DNA of 64,000 nucleotides from Acidobacteria bacterium Mor1 (lineage in GTDB: Bacteria; Acidobacteriota; Polarisedimenticolia; Polarisedimenticolales; Polarisedimenticolaceae). The notes under the pieces were generated by a model. It was not told the DNA's origin. It searched no databases and was given only the letters and a program-made list of their open reading frames with translations. The DNA is taken from positions 512,610 to 576,609 of the forward strand of contig CP011806.1 of NCBI GenBank assembly GCA_001664505.1. The letters are read 5' to 3'. The translations under genes and the position numbers were made by a program. Below, in pieces: positions 47,156 through 54,863 of the stretch (its first letter is position 1; every line of letters starts with the position of its first letter).

Positions 47156-47651
47156 GGGGTCTCCCTTGCGAATCCCGGCGTGTCCCGTGGAGGAGACGAT
47201 CGGGAAGGAGAGATCATACGGGACCGGGAAGGGTTGTGGGATTACTCGGTCCAAAGGGTGGCCCCGTCGGAGTCAACCCCCTCGAGAAGCTCGGGGTGGC
47301 GACGGGAGCGGTGCGCGGCGTGAAGGAGTTGCTCGCGCTGATGGGGCCGCTTTTGGCCGGATCTCCCGCCCTGGACCTCCTCGGGTCGTTCATCGGGTAG
47401 CGGCACAGCGGTCTCGGACGGGCCGGTTTCGCGCAGCCCGGGGCGAGCGGGCTTGACGCCGGGACCGGGGCTTTGGCATCCTTCCGCCCTCGGGCGTTCG
47501 GTCCACGCCCAACCTCTTCGGCCTTCTCCCGGCGAAGGTCCTCGCGAGGCAAAGGGGGGCACACTCCCGGATCGGTTGTCACGCACCTTCGGGATGCCGT
47601 GCCGCACGTTGCCGGGAAACGAGTGTCGCGGTGTGCTCGAAGGAGAACGTG
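47156..47651. other. Long intergenic region without a convincing gene
   Basis: Nearly 500 nt separate the divergent kinase and DUF4287 genes. Minus-strand open frames here are rich in Pro, Arg and Gly and overlap each other, as expected from GC composition; I do not call them. The region holds a REP-like palindrome at 47276-47299. Confidence 0.6.
47276..47299. repeat. REP-like palindrome
   Basis: The sequence around CCCCTCGAGAAGCTCGGGG folds into a stem (CCC-CGAG with CTCG-GGG, one bulge) with a short loop. It resembles the intergenic palindromes of the type CCCTGAGCTTGTCGAAGGG found in many proteobacteria. Only one copy was noticed in this window. Confidence 0.35.
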
Positions 47652-48308
47652 ATGCCGACTCAGAAGGACCTCAAACGCATTATTCGCAAACGGATGGAAA
47701 AGACCGGGGAGTCGTACACCGCGGCCCGGGCCCGTATCCTGGCCAAGGGGGGGCCGCCTCCCGAGGACTACCCCGAGATCGCCGGGATGAGCAATGCGGC
47801 GGTGGCGGCCAAGACCGGCAAGACCTGGCCTCAGTGGGTTCGTGCCCTGAACCGCCACGGCGCCGACAAGATGACCCACACCGAGATCGCGAAGAGCGCG
47901 CGGGAGGAGTTCGGCGCTACCCCGTGGTGGGCCCAGAGCGTCGCGGTGGGTTACGGACGGATCCGCGGACTCCGCGAGATCGGCCAGGGATGCGACGGCG
48001 ACTACAAGGCGAGCAAGAGCAAGACGTTCAAGGTGCCGATCGACCGGTTGTACAAGGCATTCAGCAGCAAGCGTGGCCGTGAGCGATGGCTCGGCGGAAC
48101 CGCGCTACGGATTCGCACTTCGACGGCCAACCGATCGATGCGCATCACCTGGGAGGACGGGACTTCGGTCAGCGCCTGGTTCACCGACAAGGGGCCCGGC
48201 AAGAGCCAGGTGGCGATTCAGCACGAGAAGCTGGCCGACCGGGCCGACATCGAACGGCGCAAGGCGTACTGGGCCGAGCGTTTCGCGGCGCTGGAGGCGT
48301 GGCTCTAG
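47652..48308 (+). CDS. DUF4287 domain protein with SRPBCC-like C-terminus
   Basis: A 218-residue cytoplasmic protein. The N-terminal ~60 residues (KRIIRKRMEKTGESYTAARARI) match DUF4287. The middle segment (TGKTWPQWVRALNRHGADKMTHTEIA) is common in these proteins, and the last ~100 residues (KVPIDRLYKAFSSKRGRERW, MRITWEDGTSVSAWFTDKG) look like an activator-of-Hsp90-type SRPBCC fold. AAGGAGAA precedes the ATG at 6 nt. Its function is unknown. Confidence 0.75.
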   Translation: MPTQKDLKRIIRKRMEKTGESYTAARARILAKGGPPPEDYPEIAGMSNAAVAAKTGKTWPQWVRALNRHGADKMTHTEIAKSAREEFGATPWWAQSVAVGYGRIRGLREIGQGCDGDYKASKSKTFKVPIDRLYKAFSSKRGRERWLGGTALRIRTSTANRSMRITWEDGTSVSAWFTDKGPGKSQVAIQHEKLADRADIERRKAYWAERFAALEAWL

Positions 48309-48315
48309 AGTGACC

Positions 48316-48350
48316 GGCGCTGCCGGCCCTCCGCCGGGTCCGGCAGCGCC
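48316..48350 (+). terminator. Strong hairpin after the DUF4287 gene
   Basis: Perfect 11-bp arms GGCGCTGCCGG (48316-48326) and CCGGCAGCGCC (48340-48350) start 8 nt after the stop codon. No T-run follows, so this is either a hairpin-only terminator or an RNA-stabilising structure. Confidence 0.4.
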
Positions 48351-48483
48351 GACGTGCCGCGGTACAGACAGGTCGAGAATCGCTCGAACAGCGGGATCGG
48401 TGTGGCGCCGGGGAAGGGGACGGAGGACCATGGAGTCCGGTGGGACGTCCGGCAGGAGCGGGGCCACCGGGAGGATCCATGCC

Positions 48484-49107
48484 ATGGCGGAAATCGTCCG
48501 AAGGGTGCGGAGCGTTCAGGAGCTGGAATCACTCTACGACGCGCCGTCGTCGCGAGCGTTGGCCAAGGAGCTGACCGAACTCTCGCAGCACTACCGGGCC
48601 TTCGTCGAGAAGGCGCCGTTCGTGTTGGTCGCGACGTCGGGTGCCGAAGGCCTCGACTGTTCACCCCGCGGCGATGCGCCGGGGTTCGTCCGGGTCGTCG
48701 ATTCCCGGACCCTGATTCTTCCCGATCGGCGGGGGAACAACCGGCTGGATACCCTGCGCAACCTGGTCGATGACGACCGGGTATCGCTGTTGTTCCTGAT
48801 TCCGGGAGTCGGGGAAACCCTTCGGGTCAACGGCCGTGCTGCCCTCGAGGCGGACCCGGATGTCTGTGCCGCTCACGCGGTGCAGGGGAAGGTGCCGAGG
48901 ACGCTCCTGGTGGTGACCATCGACCGGGTCTATTTCCAGTGCCAGAAGGCGCTCGTGCGCAGCCGGCTGTGGGACCCGGATTCCCGGGTGGCGCGGTCGG
49001 AACTGCCGACCGCGGGGCAGATGGCCGAACAGGTGACCGGCGGCGAGGTCGACGGAGCCGCCTACGACCGGGACTATCCCGAACACATGAAGCGCACGAT
49101 CTACTGA
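48484..49107 (+). CDS. Pyridoxamine 5'-phosphate oxidase-fold flavoprotein (MSMEG_1061-like)
   Basis: A 207-residue split-barrel protein. FVLVATSGAEGLDCSPRGD, the NNRLDTLRNLVDDDRVSLLFL segment and GETLRVNGRA match the FMN-binding pyridoxamine-phosphate-oxidase-like family in which MSMEG_1061 lies. The substrate is unknown and there is no evidence for a B6 role. GGAGGATCC lies before the ATG at 48484; an out-of-frame ATG sits 5 nt upstream. Confidence 0.82.
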   Translation: MAEIVRRVRSVQELESLYDAPSSRALAKELTELSQHYRAFVEKAPFVLVATSGAEGLDCSPRGDAPGFVRVVDSRTLILPDRRGNNRLDTLRNLVDDDRVSLLFLIPGVGETLRVNGRAALEADPDVCAAHAVQGKVPRTLLVVTIDRVYFQCQKALVRSRLWDPDSRVARSELPTAGQMAEQVTGGEVDGAAYDRDYPEHMKRTIY

Positions 49108-49126
49108 GGTCCCGCGGTCGGCCGGG

Positions 49127-49369
49127 TCAGTTCTGGAACAGCCGCTTGTACCAGGGGACACCCTGGTCCTTGAGGCGCTGCTGCTCCTGGTCCCGCTGGA
49201 GCTTGTCCAGGAACGCGGCGCCGTCCTTGGCGTGGCAGTCCTTGTACTTCTTGCTGCTGCCGCAGGGACAGGGGCCGTTGCGTTTGACCTTCATCGTGCG
49301 ATAGGTCGGGACCGAGTCGGTCATCCGACGCATCTCTTTCGAACCCATCTTCGGACCGGTGCCACCCAT
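49127..49369 (-). CDS. SEC-C zinc-motif protein
   Basis: An 80-residue protein with the SEC-C motif GPCPCGSSKKYKDCH, a zinc-binding element first seen at the end of SecA and in many small proteins. The remainder is helical and charged. GAGGACACC precedes the ATG. Its function is unknown; a nucleic-acid or SecB-like contact role is conceivable. Confidence 0.8.
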   Translation of the reverse strand: MGGTGPKMGSKEMRRMTDSVPTYRTMKVKRNGPCPCGSSKKYKDCHAKDGAAFLDKLQRDQEQQRLKDQGVPWYKRLFQN

Positions 49370-49411
49370 GGTGTCCTCTCCGTGGCCGACCCCCGGGGCC
49401 GGCTGTTGAGC

Positions 49412-50239
49412 CTAGAGCCCGGCGACCGGGTCGGCGCTCTCGAATACCGAGGCGGGCAGGCTGTCGTGAACGGCGATCTGCCAGTCGCGGTCCTGCCCGT
49501 GGACCGTGGCGATCTGAACCTCTCCGAAGGTCTGCCAGCCGGTCCAGGGCAGGGTGTACCCCGGCTCCTCGTCGGCCGCGTTGGCGAAGAACGACCACTG
49601 TTCGACCAGGCCGGTATCCTTGGCGACGAACACGTGGTAGCGGTTTTGCGGGGTGTAGCCGACGCTGTCGAAGGTCAGCTCCAGCACGTCGGAGGCCCGC
49701 CCGTCCTCCATCTCCTGTTCGCCGGCGTACTTGAGGGTCACCCCGGGGTCGAGCAGCTTGAAGGGCATGATCAGCCAGTAGGAATCGTTGACCCACATCT
49801 GACGCGCGCCGTCGACGGCGGCCTTCAGGGTCTCGGGGTCTGTGACCTCCTCGCCGCCCTGCCAGGCGCGCCCTTCCTGTTCCTGGATGTTGACCAGGAA
49901 GAGGAACTCGTTGCCGTCCCGTCCCTGGCCCTCGATGCGCACGTCGCCGGTCCAGCGGTCCCAGTAGTGCTGGCGGCCGCCGAAGAACTTCCAGCTCAGG
50001 AAGCGGGTGCGATCCCACGCCTGCCAGCCGCCCATCTTCTCGATGGTCGCCTGGGCGATCTCGATCGCCTTGGGGTCGGATGCGTCGCTGACGTGGACCC
50101 GGGTTGACGGGTCGAAGGCGGGCTCGGGGGATTCGTCGGCGGTGGCGCTTTCGGGGGCGCAGGCCAGCCCGGTCGCCGCGACGATGGCCAGGAGCAGGAA
50201 CGAAATCAGACGGTTCGGGATCTCGATTCGACGGAACAT
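49412..50239 (-). CDS. Secreted lipoprotein, LolA/DUF6503-like fold
   Basis: A 275-residue protein with a lipobox (ATGLAC). The mature part starts with a disordered acidic stretch and then has alternating beta strands (RFLSWKFFGGRQHYWDRW, VLELTFDSVGYTPQNRYHV), resembling lipoprotein-sorting (LolA/LppX-type) half-barrels. No enzyme motif is visible. It is divergent from the beta-CASP nuclease. Confidence 0.65.
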   Translation of the reverse strand: MFRRIEIPNRLISFLLLAIVAATGLACAPESATADESPEPAFDPSTRVHVSDASDPKAIEIAQATIEKMGGWQAWDRTRFLSWKFFGGRQHYWDRWTGDVRIEGQGRDGNEFLFLVNIQEQEGRAWQGGEEVTDPETLKAAVDGARQMWVNDSYWLIMPFKLLDPGVTLKYAGEQEMEDGRASDVLELTFDSVGYTPQNRYHVFVAKDTGLVEQWSFFANAADEEPGYTLPWTGWQTFGEVQIATVHGQDRDWQIAVHDSLPASVFESADPVAGL

Positions 50240-50373
50240 CGGTTACTACCTCCGGGGAAGACCGAGTATTTGAGCACGAAACCGCCGGTCGCGCCTCCGG
50301 AGGGGCCGGAGGCCCTTTACATCCCGGGATGGATCGGCGGAAGATAGGGGCTTGGCACGGGGAAGGAGAGCGG

Positions 50374-51762
50374 ATGAAGCTGAAGATTCACGGGGCGGCA
50401 CGAGAGGTGACCGGCTCGTGTCACGAGATTCAGGCGGGAAAGGCCAGGGTCCTGCTGGACTGCGGGATGATCCAGGGGGGCAAGGAGCGCCACCAGCGAA
50501 ACCGGGATCGATTCAACTTCCCGCCGTCGGACGTGGATGCGCTGATCCTGAGCCATGCCCACATCGACCACTCGGGCAGGCTGCCGGTCCTGTCCAAGGC
50601 CGGATTCGACGGTCCGATCTACTGCACCGAGGCCACGGCGGCACTGGCCAAGATCCTGCTGGAGGATTCCGCGCGGATCCACGAGGAGGACGCCCGGTGG
50701 AAGATCAAGCGCCTCAAGCGGATGCACAAGGACCACCACTGGGTCGAGCCGCTGTTCGACAGTGAGGACGCCCAGGCGACCCTTGAGCAGCTGCGGCCGG
50801 TACCCTTCGACACGGCGATCGAGGTCGCCAAGGGAGTGCAGGCAAGGTTCGTCAAGGCGGGCCACATTCTCGGGGCCGCGATCACGGTCATCGACCTGCC
50901 CGGCGACAAGAACCTGGTGTTCTCCGGGGACCTCGGAGTCGAAGGTGCGCGGCTGTTGAGCGCGCCCCATGCCGTGCCCAGTCCGGACCATCTGTTGATG
51001 GAGTCGACCTACGGCGACCGCAGCCGGGACGACGGCGACGGCCGGACCGAGCGGTTGTTCGGCGTGATCGAGCGCGCCGCCGACCGGGGAGGCAAGGTGA
51101 TCATTCCCTCCTTCGCCGTGGGCCGGACCCAGGAGATCCTGGCGCGGATCAACGACCTGGTGGAATCGGGCAAGCTGAGCGGGGTGCCTGTGTTCGTCGA
51201 CAGCCCCATGGCCATCGCCGCTACCCGGGTGTTCGGCATGCACCCCGAGTCGTACTCCAAGGAGGCCCGGGAGCTGCTCCACGCCGGAGATGCACCGCTG
51301 GAGTTCGACGGGCTCAAGCTGACCCGTTCGGTCGAAGACTCCAAGGCGATCAACGAGGTCGACGGGCCGGCGGTGATCATCTCGGCGTCCGGCATGTGCA
51401 CCGCCGGCCGGATCAAGCACCACCTCAAGAACAACCTGGGGGATCCCAACAGCACGGTGCTCTTCGTCGGCTACCAGGCGTACGGATCGTTGGGGCGGGT
51501 CATCCAGCAGGGGACCAACCCGGTGCGGATCTTCGGCGAGTGGTTGCCGGTCCGGGCGCGGATCGAGACCATCGAGGGTTTCTCCGCCCATGCCGACCGG
51601 GAGGAGTTGCTGGCCTGGTTCGAGTCTCTCGGCGGTGTCCCCGGCTGTACCTACCTGGTCCACGGCGAAGTTCGGGCGTCCAAGAGCCTGGCCGAGGACC
51701 TGAGGCGGGAGTTCGGGGCCCGGGTGGAGGTCCCCAGGCTGGAGCAGAGTTTCGACCTCTAG
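50374..51762 (+). CDS. Beta-CASP metallo-beta-lactamase RNA nuclease
   Basis: A 462-residue protein. The zinc motif HAHIDH spans 61-66 (H61, H63, D65, H66), followed by KAGHILGA, SGDLG and the beta-CASP motifs (STYGDR, PSFAVGRTQE, VFVDSPMA). GFSAHADREEL and YLVHGE complete the RMMBL tail. The family includes YSH1/CPSF73-like endo/exoribonucleases. AAGGAGAG precedes the ATG, and the long in-frame extension upstream lacks similarity. Confidence 0.93.
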   Translation: MKLKIHGAAREVTGSCHEIQAGKARVLLDCGMIQGGKERHQRNRDRFNFPPSDVDALILSHAHIDHSGRLPVLSKAGFDGPIYCTEATAALAKILLEDSARIHEEDARWKIKRLKRMHKDHHWVEPLFDSEDAQATLEQLRPVPFDTAIEVAKGVQARFVKAGHILGAAITVIDLPGDKNLVFSGDLGVEGARLLSAPHAVPSPDHLLMESTYGDRSRDDGDGRTERLFGVIERAADRGGKVIIPSFAVGRTQEILARINDLVESGKLSGVPVFVDSPMAIAATRVFGMHPESYSKEARELLHAGDAPLEFDGLKLTRSVEDSKAINEVDGPAVIISASGMCTAGRIKHHLKNNLGDPNSTVLFVGYQAYGSLGRVIQQGTNPVRIFGEWLPVRARIETIEGFSAHADREELLAWFESLGGVPGCTYLVHGEVRASKSLAEDLRREFGARVEVPRLEQSFDL

Positions 51763-52083
51763 GGTGGTCAAACGGGATCCGGCCCCGCCTCCGACGCCCG
51801 CCGCCGGGCGAGCCTCGCGCGTTCGAAGGCCAAGCCGGACCCACCTCCGATTTCGATTAGCCTAAATTCTACCGCGTGAACGGGCTGCCGCGGTCCGGAA
51901 TCCGGGCGGTTTCGTGACCTGAATCACGGAAATGTCCTGCCGGACCCCTCCCCGGAGCGCCGAATCGGCCGAATTGCGCCTGACTTGCTTTCCCCGGGCC
52001 ACGGCACGAACGTTGCTGTGGAGTGTCAACTGCCGACCCGGGCCCCTGGTAGGTTCCCGGCCGGCCCCCAGGAGAGGGAAAAC
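51763..52083. other. Intergenic region upstream of the DUF4382 lipoprotein
   Basis: A 321-nt gap without a gene. It contains an AT-richer stretch (51855-51871), then the CRP/FNR-like palindrome at 51911-51931. A GGAGAGGG ribosome binding site is at its end. No -35/-10 pair was convincing. Confidence 0.6.
51911..51931. promoter_or_regulatory. CRP/FNR-family-like palindrome
   Basis: CGTGA (51913-51917) - CCTGAA - TCACG (51924-51928) matches the GTGA-N6-TCAC core recognised by CRP/FNR-family regulators, and flanking T and A residues extend the symmetry. Its centre is about 163 nt upstream of the DUF4382 gene start. Confidence 0.5.
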
Positions 52084-52626
52084 ATGAGCCTGTGGAAAAA
52101 GTTCGCCGGTCTGGCCCTTTGCGGTCTGCTGATCGCCGGTTTCGCGGCCTGCGACGTGTTCGATGACGATGACGACGCCTCGACCGGCAACCTGAGCGTG
52201 ATGATTCACGACGCGCCCTCGGATGATCTCCAGAGCGCCTTCGTGACCTTCTCGGCGCTGGAGCTGCGCCAGGTCGGCGGCGATTGGGTCGGAGCCAGCG
52301 GGGCGTTCCCCTTGGAGCTGGACCTGCTGACCCTGGTCAACGGCACCGAGGCGGAGCTGGGCAACGGCTCCCTGCCTGCAGGCCAGTACGACGCCATGCG
52401 CGCCACCATCTCCGGCGTCCGCGTGGTCCTGGTCGATACCACCGAGATCGACGTGCCGCTGCCCGGCGGCAGCCTGTCGACCGAGGTCGCCAGCTTCCCG
52501 GTGATCACCATCGATGAGAACGGCGCCCTGACGGTGACTCTCGACTTCCCGGTCGACTCGTCGTTCACCGTCAACGGGACGACCATCACTTTCAGTCCCT
52601 CGATCATTTTCGAGGGATCCAACTAG
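52084..52626 (+). CDS. DUF4382-domain lipoprotein
   Basis: A 180-residue protein with a lipoprotein signal (LALCGLLIAGFAAC), an acidic linker (DVFDDDDDAS) and one DUF4382 beta-sandwich (LSVMIHDAPSDDLQSAFVTF, split here before ALELRQVGG). It is exported and lipid-anchored; its function is unknown. It stands alone between a CRP/FNR-like site and an intrinsic terminator, so it is a self-contained regulated unit. Confidence 0.85.
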   Translation: MSLWKKFAGLALCGLLIAGFAACDVFDDDDDASTGNLSVMIHDAPSDDLQSAFVTFSALELRQVGGDWVGASGAFPLELDLLTLVNGTEAELGNGSLPAGQYDAMRATISGVRVVLVDTTEIDVPLPGGSLSTEVASFPVITIDENGALTVTLDFPVDSSFTVNGTTITFSPSIIFEGSN

Positions 52627-52659
52627 TCGCCGAGCCAGTCTCCCCCAGGGTCTGGCAAG

Positions 52660-52700
52660 AGCCCTGCCCCGAATGGTTCGGGGCAGGGCTCCTTTCTTTT
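52660..52700 (+). terminator. Intrinsic terminator after the DUF4382 gene
   Basis: A perfect 14-bp stem (AGCCCTGCCCCGAA, 52660-52673, and TTCGGGGCAGGGCT, 52677-52690) with a TGG loop is followed by CCTTTCTTTT. This is the clearest rho-independent terminator in the window. Confidence 0.9.
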
Positions 52701-52752
52701 CGGGGATCTCTCTTCGGGGCCCGGCTTCAGCCGGCGGGCACTACTGGCCGGG

Positions 52753-53481
52753 TCAGCCGCGGGTGCGGACGGTGGAGAGCCCGCCGTCGACGCCGAACAC
52801 CTGTCCGGTGACCCAGTCCTGGTTCTCGTCGAGGAGCCAGGCGGCAAAGCGGGCGACCTGGTCGGCCTCCCCGAGCTTTCCCAGCGGGTGCATGGCGAGA
52901 GACGCCTTCTCACCTGCAGGGCTGCCGGTGATCCGTGCGCTCAACGGCGTTCGCACCAATCCCGGTGCCAGGGCATTGAACCGCAGTCCCCGTGAGGCGT
53001 AGCTGGCCGCCGCGGATTGCATCAGGCCGATCACTCCGGCCTTGGCCGCTGCGATCGCCTCGTGGTTGGCGAGCCCGACCCGCGCTGCCGACGAGGACAT
53101 CAACACCACCGAACCGGCCCCCTTGATGGTTCGGGCCGCGCTGCGCACCGCGTGGAAGGCGGTGGTCAGGTTCAGGCTGAGGGTCTCGGCCCAGTCCTCG
53201 TCCCGGGTCAGATGGGCCGGCTTGAGCAGGATCGAGCCGACAGCGTTGACCACCCCGTCGAGGGATCCGTGCTGCTCGACCGCCAGCCGCGCCGCGTTCT
53301 CGTAGGCCGCCGGGTCGGTGGCATCCATCGCGACCGGCAGGCCGTCCAGCCGGTCGGCCAGTTCTCGCAGGGGTCCCTCCCGCCGCGCTGCCAGGACCAG
53401 CCGGTGGCCGTCCCGGGCGAGCATCTCACAAAGGGCGCTGCCGATACCTCCGCTGGCACCGACGATCAGATAGGTCGCCAT
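52753..53481 (-). CDS. Short-chain dehydrogenase-like protein lacking the catalytic Tyr
   Basis: A 242-residue Rossmann protein. GASGGIG binds the cofactor, LVLAARR follows beta2 and VVLMSSSAA supplies the Ser. The active-site YxxxK position reads IAAAK (in NHEAIAAAKAG), so the Tyr is Ile while the Lys is kept. ALAPGLVRTPL and VFGVDGG are normal. The cofactor may bind without classical SDR catalysis. ATG 53481 follows GGAGGATTCC. Confidence 0.85.
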   Translation of the reverse strand: MATYLIVGASGGIGSALCEMLARDGHRLVLAARREGPLRELADRLDGLPVAMDATDPAAYENAARLAVEQHGSLDGVVNAVGSILLKPAHLTRDEDWAETLSLNLTTAFHAVRSAARTIKGAGSVVLMSSSAARVGLANHEAIAAAKAGVIGLMQSAAASYASRGLRFNALAPGLVRTPLSARITGSPAGEKASLAMHPLGKLGEADQVARFAAWLLDENQDWVTGQVFGVDGGLSTVRTRG

Positions 53482-53654
53482 GGAATCCTCCTTCGCCCTC
53501 ACAGCCTAATCACGGCGTCCAATCCAGGGGAACGCCGGCGACGAACCGCAGGGGCCCGGCGCAGGGGCGGCAGCGTCCGGCGCAGGGACGGCAGGATCGC
53601 TACCATGCAGAGCCGGGCATCGAGCCCGGGTGGATGTCCTCGAGGGAGCCTAGC

Positions 53655-54845
53655 GTGCGCAAGATCACCGTCGTAACCACGTCGAGGGCGGACTACAGCC
53701 ACCTTCGCTGGGTCCTCGAGTCGATCCGGGAGCACCCGGAGCTGGACCTGCGGTTCTGCGCCGTCGGTTCGATGCTCAGTGGAGAGTTCGGTGAAGGCGC
53801 CCGGGAAGCGGAGAGCGACGGCTTTCCGGTGGATGACCCGATCGAGTGTCTGATCAGTTCGGACACCGATGTCGGGATGGCCAAGACTATCGGCGTCGCG
53901 TCTCTCGGTCTTGCCGATGCGCTGGCACGCCATCGGCCCGACATCTTGCTGTTGATTGCCGATCGCTACGAACTCCTCGCTCCCGCCGCGGTGGCCACGG
54001 CGCTACGTATCCCGATCGCCCACATCGAGGGAGGGGAGGTGAGCGAGGGCGCCATCGACGACGCGGTGCGCAACGCGGTGACCAAGCTGAGCCACATCCA
54101 CTTCACCCCGACCGAGGGGGCGGCGTTGCGGGTGCTGGCCATGGGGGAGGAGCCCTGGCGAGTGTACCGCACCGGTGCGCCCTCGTTGGACCACCTGCGC
54201 CGCAGCGAGCTTCCCGATGCCGAGAGCCTGGCCCGGGAACTGGGTTGGAAACCGGAGCGTCCGCCGGTGGTGGTGGCGTATCACCCGGTGACGATCGCCC
54301 AGGACACCCTGCGCGAGGCGGACGCGGTCTACGAGGCTCTGTCGCGGATCGACCAGCCGCTGTTGTTCTGCTTCCCCAACGCCGATGCAGGTAGCCGTCA
54401 GCTCGTTCGGCGTGCCGAAGCACTCTGCGCCAACCGGGAAGACGCCCGCCTGTTCGTCAACCTCAACCCGGTGGTCTACTGGGCCGCGTTGCGCGACGCG
54501 GCGGCCATGGTCGGCAATTCGAGTAGCGGCATCATGGAGAGCCCTTCCCTCGAGTTACCTGCGGTCAACATCGGGATGCGCCAGCAAGGGCGCGAGCGCG
54601 CGGGAAACATCATCGACTGCGCGCCGGAGGTGGAGGCGATCCTCGACGCCGTTCGGCGGGCCCTGGATCCCGGTTTCCGCCGGGGCCTGAAGGGGCTGGT
54701 GAATCCCTACGGTGACGGCCGCTCCGGGGAGCGGATCGCCCGGGTGCTGGCCGAGGCGCCCCTGGGCGAGTCGCTGCTGCTCAAGCGAGCGTTGCCCCTG
54801 GAAGCTCCCGGCGCGGGAGAGGATGGGGCGGACGAGGCCGGGTAG
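53655..54845 (+). CDS. neuC: UDP-N-acetylglucosamine 2-epimerase (hydrolysing), NeuC/LegG-like
   Basis: About 396 residues with a GT-B fold. VTTSRADYSHLRWV, the VGSMLSGEFG region, HIEGGEVSEGAIDDAVRNAVTKLSH (key residues HIEGGE and the RNAVTKLSH helix) and VGNSSSGIMESPSLELP are typical of NeuC-type enzymes. They release an N-acetylhexosamine and UDP for nonulosonic (sialic- or legionaminic-like) acid synthesis. NeuB and NeuA are not adjacent. GTG 53655 follows GAGGGAG; an ATG at 53634 is the alternative. Confidence 0.85.
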   Translation: MRKITVVTTSRADYSHLRWVLESIREHPELDLRFCAVGSMLSGEFGEGAREAESDGFPVDDPIECLISSDTDVGMAKTIGVASLGLADALARHRPDILLLIADRYELLAPAAVATALRIPIAHIEGGEVSEGAIDDAVRNAVTKLSHIHFTPTEGAALRVLAMGEEPWRVYRTGAPSLDHLRRSELPDAESLARELGWKPERPPVVVAYHPVTIAQDTLREADAVYEALSRIDQPLLFCFPNADAGSRQLVRRAEALCANREDARLFVNLNPVVYWAALRDAAAMVGNSSSGIMESPSLELPAVNIGMRQQGRERAGNIIDCAPEVEAILDAVRRALDPGFRRGLKGLVNPYGDGRSGERIARVLAEAPLGESLLLKRALPLEAPGAGEDGADEAG

Positions 54846-54863
54846 CCGGCACGGGCTGACGGC

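Noticed and set aside
47214-47879. Two overlapping minus-strand frames in the kinase-DUF4287 gap
   Set aside because: Pro/Arg/Gly-rich with no signal peptide, motif or ribosome binding site; partly antisense to the DUF4287 gene. Part of the translation (HPELLEG) is what REP-like palindromes give when translated.
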